DNA of 16,143 nt, from NCBI GenBank assembly GCA_003485885.1, contig DNHM01000521.1:1-16143 (forward strand), written 5' to 3'. Both the position numbers and the translations under genes were made by a program. Below the pieces are notes generated by a model that was not told the origin of the DNA, ran no database searches, and was given only the letters and a program-made list of their open reading frames with translations. Source of the stretch: Acidimicrobiaceae bacterium. GTDB lineage: Bacteria > Actinomycetota > Acidimicrobiia > Acidimicrobiales > UBA10347. The number at the start of each line of letters is the position of its first letter. The stretch's first letter is position 1. Below are positions 6,873-14,497 of the stretch, in pieces.

Positions 6873-7661
6873 ATGTCGCCGCGAACCGAACGCCCGGATG
6901 AAGCTTTTGTACTCGATGCTCTACGAGGTACCCGCTTGGAGCGGGTTCGTTGGGTAGCGGAGACCGGATCCACTAACGATGATTTGAGCGACCTTGCCCG
7001 AAACGGCGCCCCTGAGCAGGTACTGATTACTGATCTGCAGACATCGGGAAAGGGGCGCCGGGGTCGTGTTTGGACAGCACCATCAGAGTCGGGCCTACTC
7101 ATGTCAGTGCTGGTCCGAGGTGTGTCACCTGCCGATGGGTTCTGGTCCGTGGGGGCGGTGGCACTTGCCGCATCCGAGGCCATTGGTAGTCGCACCGTCT
7201 CGGCGTGCACACTCAAGTGGCCAAACGACGTCATGCTTGGGCCAGCGACCGATCAGAAGAAGGTTGCTGGAGTGCTCGCACAACTCGTCGATGACGCGAT
7301 CGTGGTGGGCATCGGGATCAATGCAACATGGCCGGATGACGTACCGGCAGATATGGCAGAACGAGGAACCTCGATCAACCGTCATCTCAATGACCGGACA
7401 ATTGTCGACAGGGCGGACCTCGCAGTCGACGTTTTACGGCGTGCAATTGGTCACCTTGAGAGCGATCGGGAAACCTTGCGTTCGACATGGAAGGCTCGTT
7501 GTTCAACGTTGGGGCAACATGTGCGGCTTGAGTTGGAGCGTGGTCCGATCGTTGGAACCGCCGTGGATATTGCCCCCGACGGAGCATTACAAATCGAAGA
7601 CAGTGGTGTTCGTACGACGCACCAGGTCGGCGATGTAGTGCATCTACGGCCCGCTGGCTAG
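6873..7661 (+). CDS. birA: Biotin--[acetyl-CoA-carboxylase] ligase
   Basis: This 262-residue enzyme activates biotin with ATP to biotinyl-AMP and transfers it to the Lys of biotin carrier domains. Motifs: ETGSTNDDL near residue 30, the biotinyl-AMP loop SGKGRRGRVW (about 58-67, with Lys where E. coli has the first Arg of GRGRRG), KWPNDV, KVAGVLAQL and VGIGIN, then the small C-terminal SH3-like domain. There is no N-terminal helix-turn-helix, so it is a ligase only and not a repressor. ATG 6873 gives MSPRTERPDE and a normal start; there is no obvious Shine-Dalgarno, so translation may be leaderless. It is divergent from the biotin carboxylase gene with 19 bp between the start codons, which fits its substrate. 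Confidence 0.95.
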   Translation: MSPRTERPDEAFVLDALRGTRLERVRWVAETGSTNDDLSDLARNGAPEQVLITDLQTSGKGRRGRVWTAPSESGLLMSVLVRGVSPADGFWSVGAVALAASEAIGSRTVSACTLKWPNDVMLGPATDQKKVAGVLAQLVDDAIVVGIGINATWPDDVPADMAERGTSINRHLNDRTIVDRADLAVDVLRRAIGHLESDRETLRSTWKARCSTLGQHVRLELERGPIVGTAVDIAPDGALQIEDSGVRTTHQVGDVVHLRPAG

Positions 7662-7730
7662 TTTGCAATTTGACTCCGAAGTCCGGGGGCGCCACCTCGG
7701 GCTGATTTCCACCGGATAGCGTGTTCCGCC

Positions 7731-8654
7731 ATGGCTGATGACACGACCGGTTGGTCGGAAAAGGGCAAGCGCACCCCAGGTGACGCAGATGGCGACGGCA
7801 AGTCCGCGACCCCATCCCGCCCATCCAAGCGACAAGCAACCTCAAGCAAGGGCGGCGAGTCTTCGATTGTCCGCACCCCAGCTTCGGATGATGCCGGTGC
7901 ACGAAAGGTCGCAAAGGCAGCTGCAACTGCTGGCCAGCGCGACGTCTCGTTCGCGTCCCGCATGGGTTTCCCTGCATTGATCGCATTGATTTGCCTACTC
8001 GGCATCGGCGTGGTCGTCTATGCACGTTCAACCCGCGACGCATTGGCCGAGCCAGTGCAGAACCTGGATCATTGGCACGCGGTGTACGGCGTGTACAACT
8101 GCAACGCCACCGGCGAAGGCGACGCGAAGTTCCTCCCCGGATTCCTCTCGACTCAAGACGACACCGGTATCCACTCCCACGGTGACGGCGTCATGCACAT
8201 TCACCCGTTCTTCGAGCTGTCATCGGGCGACAATGCCCAAGTCCGCCATTGGATGAGCGAGATGAACATCGAGATAACGCCTGAACGCATCAGCGTCAAC
8301 AACCAGTTCGACCCTCCTGTTGAACTCGCTGCTGGCCAGGAATGCCTCGATGGCACCGGCAAAGCCGAGATCAAGTTGCTTCGGTGGCAGTTTGACTTCC
8401 AGGCAACCGACGGTGGCGAACCAGACGTCATCACCGAAGACTTTGGTCTCGTGCAATTCCAGAACGACCGTGAAGTATTCATGTTCGCCTACGTAAGCGA
8501 AGACACCGACGTCAACGAACTTCCGCCTCCACCGGCGGATCGGTTCGAGACGTTGAACAACGTGAGTAGCGCAATCGACTACAACCCGACGCAGCTGAAC
8601 CCGATCGAAACCGGCGTCGACCTCGACGATGCAGACGCTGAAGCAGACGAATAG
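7731..8654 (+). CDS. Single-pass membrane protein with His-rich external domain, function unknown
   Basis: This 307-residue protein has three parts. Residues 1-77 are polar, Lys/Arg/Asp-rich and low-complexity, probably cytoplasmic. Residues about 78-98 (GFPALIALICLLGIGVVVYA) form one transmembrane helix. The rest is a compact external domain. It opens with DHWHAVYGVYNC and GIHSHGDGVMHIHPFF, giving at least six His and two Asp in about 45 residues, an arrangement that suggests metal binding. Two Cys (about 124 and in GQECLDG) could form a disulfide. The tail DDADAEADE is acidic. I recall similar DHWHAxxGV...HSHGDGxxHIHPF proteins in actinobacteria without a known role, but no search was run. 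It stands alone after birA, with a weak ribosome binding site and a strong terminator behind it. Confidence 0.82.
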   Translation: MADDTTGWSEKGKRTPGDADGDGKSATPSRPSKRQATSSKGGESSIVRTPASDDAGARKVAKAAATAGQRDVSFASRMGFPALIALICLLGIGVVVYARSTRDALAEPVQNLDHWHAVYGVYNCNATGEGDAKFLPGFLSTQDDTGIHSHGDGVMHIHPFFELSSGDNAQVRHWMSEMNIEITPERISVNNQFDPPVELAAGQECLDGTGKAEIKLLRWQFDFQATDGGEPDVITEDFGLVQFQNDREVFMFAYVSEDTDVNELPPPPADRFETLNNVSSAIDYNPTQLNPIETGVDLDDADAEADE

Positions 8655-8715
8655 GCCACCGGCCAGTAGTCACCCCGGTTTGATCCCACCTCTGTGGGTC
8701 TAGATCCAACGAGTC

Positions 8716-8761
8716 AAAATGAGAAAGGCCCTGGGGTAACCCCAGGGCCTTTCCCGTTTTG
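8716..8761. terminator. Bidirectional intrinsic terminator
   Basis: A perfect 14-bp stem (8723-8736 with 8740-8753, arm GAAAGGCCCTGGGG) with a 3-nt loop TAA is flanked by AAAA at 8716-8719 and TTTT at 8757-8760. Each strand therefore reads a GC-rich hairpin followed closely by a T-run. It lies between the convergent ends of the membrane protein gene (stop 8654) and the F420 operon (stop 8807) and can serve both. Confidence 0.92.
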
Positions 8762-8806
8762 GATCCAATGCCAACCCGTGCGCAAGCGGCAGCACGATGA
8801 GCAGGA

Positions 8807-9259
8807 TTACATGTTGAGTTCTTCGATGAGTCGGCTACTTGAGTCGGCCTTGTTGAGACCGCCCATACCGAAGACCATCTCGATGCCGTACTGAGCACAC
8901 ACTGCGGACTCGGGCACTTCGTCATTGTTCTTGCGGTCGTCGCCACCGTTACCGAACACCAGACGATGATTCGGGAATTGTTTGCCGATCGCTTCGAGCG
9001 AGGCACAGACGGTGCCGTCTTCGTCGATAGCCACCATGGCATGATCGACTGCTCGGAGCGCTTCGACGATACGAAGCCGGTCGGCATGGTCCATGATGAC
9101 CTTGCCTTTCTTCATAATCTGCTGGGCATTGTTGTTCACGATCACAAAGACTTCGTCGCCCGCAGCTTCCGCTGCCTCAATCATGTCCAAGTGTCCAACG
9201 TGGATCGGCCCGAAGTAGCCGCTCACGATGACAAGAGTTGGTGACGTTGTTACTGACAT
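8807..9259 (-). CDS. HxGH-type nucleotidyltransferase (cytidylyltransferase-like), last gene of F420 operon
   Basis: This 150-residue protein has the nucleotidyltransferase signature SGYFGPIHVGH (H20 and H23 of HxGH) directly after the first strand. VIVNNN, the GGDDRKNN segment and a C-terminal SSSRLIEEL that fits the terminal nucleotide-binding (ISSTxxR-like) element follow. The superfamily joins a phosphorylated small molecule to CMP or AMP (TagD, RfaE C-terminal domain, CoaD). The pattern GGDDRKNN...PE..VC..YGI differs from TagD, so the substrate is unknown. The start is supported by GGAGGGG 9 nt upstream. It lies 21 bp behind cofE and before the terminator, so it is almost certainly co-transcribed with cofD and cofE. 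It is not the GT-A-type guanylyltransferase CofC. Confidence 0.88.
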   Translation of the reverse strand: MSVTTSPTLVIVSGYFGPIHVGHLDMIEAAEAAGDEVFVIVNNNAQQIMKKGKVIMDHADRLRIVEALRAVDHAMVAIDEDGTVCASLEAIGKQFPNHRLVFGNGGDDRKNNDEVPESAVCAQYGIEMVFGMGGLNKADSSSRLIEELNM

Positions 9260-9280
9260 TGGGCTGATCCCCTCCGGCCG

Positions 9281-9976
9281 TTAACGGAACAGGTCATCGG
9301 CAGGGTCGCGCACGAGGTCGTCGCGCACCGATGACTCGCCGAACCATTCCGATGGGCCACCACGAATCACTGCTACGGGCACACCCGTCGTCTTGCCCAT
9401 GGCGAGCTCGGCCGCGCACGCAAGTTCGTCTACCAATGCAACCTCGGTTACTTGCATTTCTCGGCCGAGCGCATCGGGCGTTCCACGAAGATCCAGAATG
9501 GCACGCACGCCGGCGCATCCGATCGCCACATCGGTGACGCCTCGGCGCCAGGGCCGACCAAACGTGTCGCTGATGATCACGCCAACATCTACGCCAAATC
9601 GACCCTTGATTGCATCGCGGATACGGCGGGCTGAGCGATCGCTGTCCTCAGGGAGAAGAGCTGCCTGGCCACGTTTGACGTTCGACAGGTCGATGCCAGC
9701 GTTGGCACACACGAAACCGTGTTTGGTTTCGCTGATGATGAGTTCGCCGCGTCGTCGCAGAATGCGGACCGACTCGCGTTCGACGATCGGTTTATGGCTT
9801 AGTGGATCAGTAGGGTCGATGTCTACCATCGCTCCCTCGGCTTTGGAGACGATCTTTTGGGTCACCATGACCACGTCGTGCTGTTGGAGTTCGACGGCGT
9901 CGCAGATCATGCCGGCGATGTCATCGCCCCGACCGATCTCTGGTAGTCCTTCGATTGGGAAAATTTCGAGACGCAT
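9281..9976 (-). CDS. cofE: Coenzyme F420-0:L-glutamate ligase (CofE)
   Basis: This 231-residue enzyme adds gamma-linked glutamate to F420-0 using GTP. Family signatures include VTQKIVSKAEG (about 38-48), TKHGFVCANAGID (about 84-96), LPEDSDRSARRIR (about 108-120) and SDTFGRPWRRG (about 136-146), which hold the metal, GTP and substrate contacts of the CofE fold. The protein ends after about 230 residues, so it lacks the C-terminal FMN-binding nitroreductase-like domain fused to it in mycobacterial FbiB. The dehydro-F420-0 reduction step must then be done by another protein or handled differently. Its ATG shares one base with the cofD stop codon, indicating translational coupling. Confidence 0.95.
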   Translation of the reverse strand: MRLEIFPIEGLPEIGRGDDIAGMICDAVELQQHDVVMVTQKIVSKAEGAMVDIDPTDPLSHKPIVERESVRILRRRGELIISETKHGFVCANAGIDLSNVKRGQAALLPEDSDRSARRIRDAIKGRFGVDVGVIISDTFGRPWRRGVTDVAIGCAGVRAILDLRGTPDALGREMQVTEVALVDELACAAELAMGKTTGVPVAVIRGGPSEWFGESSVRDDLVRDPADDLFR

Positions 9977-10929
9977 CAGACGCTCCTTGAAGCGGTTGGG
10001 TCGACAGTGGCGATGGTGAATTCTGCGAGTGCGGTGGTGACGTCGATTGCCGTCATCATCGTGTTCGTTACGTGCGGGGTCATGCCTGTCTCACTTACGG
10101 CTGGGGCGAGGTGATCGTCGACCGTATCGATAACAAGATGAGCGGCTAGCGGCTGGTATAGCGCGGCCACGCCGGCAGCCGAGACTTCGTGGCCAAAGGA
10201 TCGCATCAGGTCTGCGGCTGGCCCTTTCACTGCGCCGCCGCCCACGATGGGAGAGATGGCGACATTCCGCTCTCGGCGTTGAACTACGGCGTCTCGGATT
10301 CCGGGGACCGACAAGATTGGATCGATGGATACAAAAGGATTGCTGGGTGCGATGACCACGCAGTCAGCGTTCTGGATTGCGGCGAGCACTCCCGGAGCAG
10401 GGCGAGCACGGTCGGCGCCAGCAAACTCGACATGGCGCACAGCGTCTGCGTGTTGGCGTTCGACGAAGTAACGCTGAAAGTCGATCGTCTCGCCACTGGT
10501 CAGAGTGACCCGGGTGCGCACAGAATCGTTGCTCATGGGTAAGACGTTGAGCTCGAGGTCCCATGCGGCCGTAATCTCGCGAGTGACGTCGGCAAGGGTT
10601 GCACCTTCGTCGAGGCGTTGGGTGCGATAGAGATGTGTGCCAAGGTCTCGGTCGCCCAGTCCGAACCACGTTTGCCCGCCGTAGCGGTCAAGAGTTTCCT
10701 TGGCCTGCCAGGTCTCGCCGACCAGGCCCCAACCGGTCTCTGGGTTGATGACCTCGGCCAGGGTGTAGGTGCAGGTATCGAGGTCAGGGCTGATCGCAAG
10801 ACCATGCAGACGCATGTCGTCGGCGGTATTGACGATTGCGGTGATGTCTGATGGGGGGACGACGCGGAGGAGTCCGCGAAGAAATCGAGCGGCACCCACG
10901 CCGCCGCACAATACGCAGATGGTGGTCAT
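9976..10929 (-). CDS. cofD: 2-phospho-L-lactate (or PEP-derived) transferase CofD / FbiA
   Basis: This 317-residue enzyme transfers the phospholactyl or phosphoenolpyruvyl group from its GDP-activated form to Fo, giving F420-0 or dehydro-F420-0. Signatures: LCGGVGAARFLRGL at the N-terminus, IVNTADD (substrate Asp residues), PLDTCTYTL-like DLDTCTYTL, WFGLGDRDLGTH, APSNPFVSIDPIL and ISPIVGGGAVKGPA, all typical of CofD. The length is as expected. No clear Shine-Dalgarno precedes ATG 10929; the upstream small gene ends 42 bp away, so the two are probably on one transcript. It is coupled to cofE by a stop/start overlap. Whether it uses lactate- or PEP-type donor cannot be told here. Confidence 0.95.
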   Translation of the reverse strand: MTTICVLCGGVGAARFLRGLLRVVPPSDITAIVNTADDMRLHGLAISPDLDTCTYTLAEVINPETGWGLVGETWQAKETLDRYGGQTWFGLGDRDLGTHLYRTQRLDEGATLADVTREITAAWDLELNVLPMSNDSVRTRVTLTSGETIDFQRYFVERQHADAVRHVEFAGADRARPAPGVLAAIQNADCVVIAPSNPFVSIDPILSVPGIRDAVVQRRERNVAISPIVGGGAVKGPAADLMRSFGHEVSAAGVAALYQPLAAHLVIDTVDDHLAPAVSETGMTPHVTNTMMTAIDVTTALAEFTIATVDPTASRSV

Positions 10930-10971
10930 CGTGGGGTTGCAATCGGGCTGGCTCCGGTGTGCACAGGACGG

Positions 10972-11304
10972 TTAGTCACGTTTGGTGAGTCCTGAGAGTC
11001 GGAGGAGTTCAGGACCGAGGTCAGCCACGGTTTGGCCGGCCTTGGTGAGTTGCTCGCCCCGTTCGCCACTGACCGCATCGCCGATGCCGGCGATTGCAGC
11101 GCCAACGACGTTGGACACTGGCTGCACAAACGTGTCGACCTGTTCCAGTACCGCTTCGATGGCAGGGCGCAGGGCTGGGACTTCCTCGACGAGCCTGCGC
11201 CTTTCGATGTTGAGCCGACGCAGTGTCAAAATGGCTGCACCTACGCCGATCTCAGCCATTTCGGTTAGGAATTCGTCGACATCGAAGTCGCTCGTTTGTG
11301 TCAC
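10972..11304 (-). CDS. Small helical protein of unknown function, first gene of F420 operon
   Basis: This 110-residue protein begins at GTG 11304. It has no recognised domain, no Cys and no signal peptide. It is mainly predicted helical: an acidic N-terminus, a helix with the RRLNIERRR segment, a valine-rich stretch (VSNVVGAAIAGIGDAV) that could lie on a membrane or form an amphipathic helix, and a basic end. No Shine-Dalgarno is visible; TACACT sits 7 nt before the start codon on the minus strand, as expected of a -10 element of a leaderless transcript. It precedes cofD by 42 bp on the same strand. It is probably real because its composition is protein-like and the overlapping plus-strand frame is only an upstream extension of the glycosyltransferase frame. 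Function unknown. Confidence 0.72.
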   Translation of the reverse strand: MTQTSDFDVDEFLTEMAEIGVGAAILTLRRLNIERRRLVEEVPALRPAIEAVLEQVDTFVQPVSNVVGAAIAGIGDAVSGERGEQLTKAGQTVADLGPELLRLSGLTKRD

Positions 11305-11335
11305 CTGGTCGAGTGTAATTGTTCATATCGAGGGG

Positions 11336-11365
11336 GTACCCATCCCGGCGAGAAAGGATGGGTAC
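11336..11365. promoter_or_regulatory. Perfect 10-bp inverted repeat in a divergent promoter region
   Basis: GTACCCATCC (11336-11345) and GGATGGGTAC (11356-11365) are exact reverse complements separated by 10 bp, so their centres are 20 bp apart, about two helical turns. The repeat fills the 73-bp gap between the divergent starts at 11304 and 11378, a fitting place for an operator controlling both directions. If the glycosyltransferase transcript began upstream it would instead form a leader hairpin, with AAAGGATG in the second arm and loop. Which of the two applies cannot be decided from sequence. Confidence 0.5.
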
Positions 11366-11377
11366 TCTCATGCCACT

Positions 11378-14300
11378 GTGGTTGACGCATCCGCCCCTCC
11401 ATCTACGCGCCTCATAGCGGCTGTCGACGATGGTCCCGACGCGCCCGCAGCCGCGTATCCGCTTGTCACGGTCTGCGTTGTTGCACACAATCCGGGCGCA
11501 TGGTTCGACGAGGTTCTTCGATCCTTGCTGGCCCAGGACTATCCATCGCTCGACGTTGTTGTCGTAGACGCTGCGAGCGGCGAGGCGGTGGCGCCTCGGG
11601 TCCATGCAGTTATTCCTGAAGCGACCGTGGTGCCGTTGCTCGCCAACCAAGGGTTTGCGAAGAACGCAAACACGATTCTTGATCACCCCGGCCTCGGGTC
11701 GTACCTGCTGATCTGCCACGACGACGTAGCACTCGCTCCGGATTGCATCCGCCGACTCGTCGAAGAAACGCTGCGTTCGAACGCTGGTATTGTGGGTCCC
11801 AAACTCTTGGATTGGGACGATCCCAATCGCATCCTTCATGTTGGCCTTGGCGCTGACAAGACCGGCCTGGTGTCGGACTTGGCTGAACCTGGCGAATATG
11901 ACCAGGAACAACACGATGCGGTCCGAGATGTCTTTGCTGTTCCCGGCGCCGTCACGTTGCTTCGCACCGACTTGTTCCAGGCGCTGCAGGGTTTCGACGA
12001 AGCAATCCTGGTCCAGGGCGAGGACCTTGACTTGTGCTGGCGGGCGCACGCGCTCGGCGCCCGGGTGCTGGTGAATCCCGCTGCTACGGCCCGCCATCGC
12101 GAAGACCTGAGCACCCGTATCGTCGGCGCTGACCGAGACAAGTTTTCTCGGCGCCACCGCATCCGGTCAATGCTGTCGAACTACGGGTTTGTGCACACAG
12201 TGCGGGTCGTACCCCAGGCGATCATGGCCTCGATAGTTAATGCGGTGTTGGCCTTGCTCCAAGGCCGGCTCTCAGTCGTCTACGACATCGCTGCTGCCTG
12301 GGGATGGAACCTGAGGAGACTTTCGCAGATTCACCGACGACGCCGCCAACTCTCGGCCATTCGCCAGGTCAGTGACGCTGAAGTGAGAGCCCTGCAGCTG
12401 CCGGGGTTCGAAGGGCTCCACGCCTGGCGCCGGCGACGGGCAGATCGGCGCGCCCATATTGTCGTTTCAGCAGATGACCCAGCGTCGGTGGAGGCTGCAG
12501 CCGATCGAAAGCGTTGGTTCCAGGCCTCAATCCTGGTGTGGAGCGGCGTGGTCGTCGTCTTGTTGTTCGGCAGTCGGTCGCTGATCACTGGCAATCTTCC
12601 GGTCTTTAATGAGTTTGTTGAATTTCCCAACGGCCCGAGTCCTTTTCTTTCGGAATGGGGAAGCACCTGGCGTAGCACCGGCGTTGGATCGGAGGCACCG
12701 TCCTCCCTTCTGCACGCGATCCTCGGCTTCGGTGGCATCGCACTCTTCGGACAGATGGGCCTGCTGCGGATGCTGCTGACGGTTGGCATGTTGGGCGTGG
12801 GTGCTGCTGGTGCGTATCGCTTGTTGCAGCCCTTCAAGTCGTTGCCGGCCCAGCTGGTGGCGCTGATCGTCTATGTCGCTGCTCCCTTGCCGTACAACGC
12901 GCTGCATGGGGGCAGCTGGTCGGGGCTGGTGGCATACGGATCGATGCCGTGGATCGCCAAACGCTTAGCGATTGCCGCTGGTATCCCACCCTTCGGCGAC
13001 GACGAAACTGGTCTTGCCCGTCGGCTCGCGGATACTGCTTTCGTTGCGCTGATGGTCGCAGCTGCGTCACTCGTTGAACCACTTATTGGCGCAAGCTTGG
13101 CGCTCTTGACCGTCGGTTGGCTGCTCGGCGGCTTGGTAACACGCCGTGTCGAAGGAATCGGACGGCTCGTGGTTGTCGCGGTGGGTGCTGCAGGTATTGG
13201 ATTTGCACTGCTGATGCCAGCATCGCTGGGGCTCGTCTTGGGCGATGCCGAATGGTCACTGGCCGGTGGCACCGGGTCAACAACCGAGGGCAATCTGAGC
13301 CTTGCCGACTTGTTCCGGCTGGCCACCGGGCCCCATGGCGCAACCGCTGTGGGTTGGGCGCTGCTCATTCTGCCTGCATTGTCGCTGGTGCTGGCCTTTG
13401 GACACCGGTTGGCGTGGGCCGCTCGGTGCTGGATCGTCATTGTTGGATCGGTCGGCTTGGCCTGGTGGGCCGAACAGGGCGAGCTTGCGTTCGCCATCGC
13501 TGATCCACACGTTGTGCTCGCACCTGCTGCTATGAGCCTGGCCTTCGCCGCTGGCATGGCAGCAATGGCCTTTCAGCGAGATCTTCGCCGTTACCGCTTC
13601 GGCTGGCGACAGGCCGTGCCCTTTGTCGCGGTTGTTGCCGTAGTGGCATCGGCGGGCGCTGGGCTTGGAGGGTCCCTCGACGGACGGTGGCAGGTCGTCG
13701 ACGATGGTTACGACGGTGTGTTCTCGTTCTTTGACGAGAAGGCCCCTGCCCATGCTCGGACCTTATGGATAGGCGATGCCGACGTCTTACCGGTCGAGGG
13801 CTGGCGTTACGACGACGATCTCACGTTTTCGCTCACTCAGGCTCGGACACCAACGATGCTTGACCATTCGCCGGGTAACGCCGACGACACCACGCTCGAG
13901 GTGCGAGAGATCTTTGCTGACACACTCGCGGGTGCATCAAGCCGCCTTGGGCAGCGACTTGCGCTGTATGGCGTGCGTTACGTGGTGGTCGTCGAGGCAA
14001 ATGCTCCCGCACCATTTTCGTCGATCGAGCGTCCGGTCGATCCATCGATCAAAAGTCGGCTGACCGAACAGCTCGACCTTGTTCGCGTCGAGGTGCGAGC
14101 TGGTGCCACGATCTTCGAGAATCGGGCCTATGTCCCGACGGTGAGTGCATTCTCGTCCGGTTCTTTGGCCGCCATTGCTGGCGGACAGCCGCCATCGGCA
14201 TTTACTCTTGGGCTCCCCGAAGTTACATCGCTGCGTTCGTATCGAGGCCCTGTGCAACCGGGCGAGATCTATGTCGCAATGCCGGTGACGTCCAACTGGA

Positions 14301-14497
14301 CACTTCGAGTCGATGGTCAGCCACAGGACCGGCTCAGGGTCTTTGACTGGGCGCAGGTCTTTGTCACTGAACGGCCAGGCACAGCGACACTTACGCACAG
14401 CAACGATCAAGCCATGTGGTTCGCCACTATCGCTCAGCTGGTTGCGTGGGTGGCTTTGATTACCGTATTGGTGCTCGGCCGACGGAGACGCACATGA
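11378..14497 (+). CDS. Family 2 glycosyltransferase fused to a polytopic membrane region (cell-envelope glycan synthesis)
   Basis: This 1039-residue membrane protein begins with a GT-A fold: VTVCVVAHNPGAWFDEVLRSLLAQDYPSLDVVVVD (given by positions about 30-64), HDDV (about 114-117) as DxD-like motif, and QGEDLDLCWRAHALG (about 212-226). Two basic cytoplasmic stretches follow. From about residue 385 roughly eleven hydrophobic helices appear, then an external domain of about 240 residues with LALYGVRYVVVV resembling the YfhO/GT-C periphery, and a last helix ending in GRRRRT. The frame stays open upstream to 10982, but that part is antisense to the small minus-strand gene. GTG 11378 is the only sensible start; no Shine-Dalgarno is seen. 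It overlaps the next gene by ATGA. Sugar donor and acceptor are unknown. Confidence 0.86.
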   Translation: MVDASAPPSTRLIAAVDDGPDAPAAAYPLVTVCVVAHNPGAWFDEVLRSLLAQDYPSLDVVVVDAASGEAVAPRVHAVIPEATVVPLLANQGFAKNANTILDHPGLGSYLLICHDDVALAPDCIRRLVEETLRSNAGIVGPKLLDWDDPNRILHVGLGADKTGLVSDLAEPGEYDQEQHDAVRDVFAVPGAVTLLRTDLFQALQGFDEAILVQGEDLDLCWRAHALGARVLVNPAATARHREDLSTRIVGADRDKFSRRHRIRSMLSNYGFVHTVRVVPQAIMASIVNAVLALLQGRLSVVYDIAAAWGWNLRRLSQIHRRRRQLSAIRQVSDAEVRALQLPGFEGLHAWRRRRADRRAHIVVSADDPASVEAAADRKRWFQASILVWSGVVVVLLFGSRSLITGNLPVFNEFVEFPNGPSPFLSEWGSTWRSTGVGSEAPSSLLHAILGFGGIALFGQMGLLRMLLTVGMLGVGAAGAYRLLQPFKSLPAQLVALIVYVAAPLPYNALHGGSWSGLVAYGSMPWIAKRLAIAAGIPPFGDDETGLARRLADTAFVALMVAAASLVEPLIGASLALLTVGWLLGGLVTRRVEGIGRLVVVAVGAAGIGFALLMPASLGLVLGDAEWSLAGGTGSTTEGNLSLADLFRLATGPHGATAVGWALLILPALSLVLAFGHRLAWAARCWIVIVGSVGLAWWAEQGELAFAIADPHVVLAPAAMSLAFAAGMAAMAFQRDLRRYRFGWRQAVPFVAVVAVVASAGAGLGGSLDGRWQVVDDGYDGVFSFFDEKAPAHARTLWIGDADVLPVEGWRYDDDLTFSLTQARTPTMLDHSPGNADDTTLEVREIFADTLAGASSRLGQRLALYGVRYVVVVEANAPAPFSSIERPVDPSIKSRLTEQLDLVRVEVRAGATIFENRAYVPTVSAFSSGSLAAIAGGQPPSAFTLGLPEVTSLRSYRGPVQPGEIYVAMPVTSNWTLRVDGQPQDRLRVFDWAQVFVTERPGTATLTHSNDQAMWFATIAQLVAWVALITVLVLGRRRRT

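Noticed and set aside
8685..8698. Small hairpin CCCAC-CTCT-GTGGG before the main terminator
   Set aside because: Only five base pairs and no T-run; the adjacent 14-bp hairpin explains termination.
9712..9731. Inverted repeat CGAAACC...GGTTTCG with the same core as the operator at 4775-4792
   Set aside because: It lies within the conserved coding part of cofE, has a 6-bp spacer instead of 2, and the bases are fixed by the protein sequence.
11252..12157. A 301-codon minus-strand frame antisense to the glycosyltransferase domain
   Set aside because: The opposite strand encodes a clear GT-A domain with its motifs; the antisense product has no recognisable domain and no ribosome binding site.
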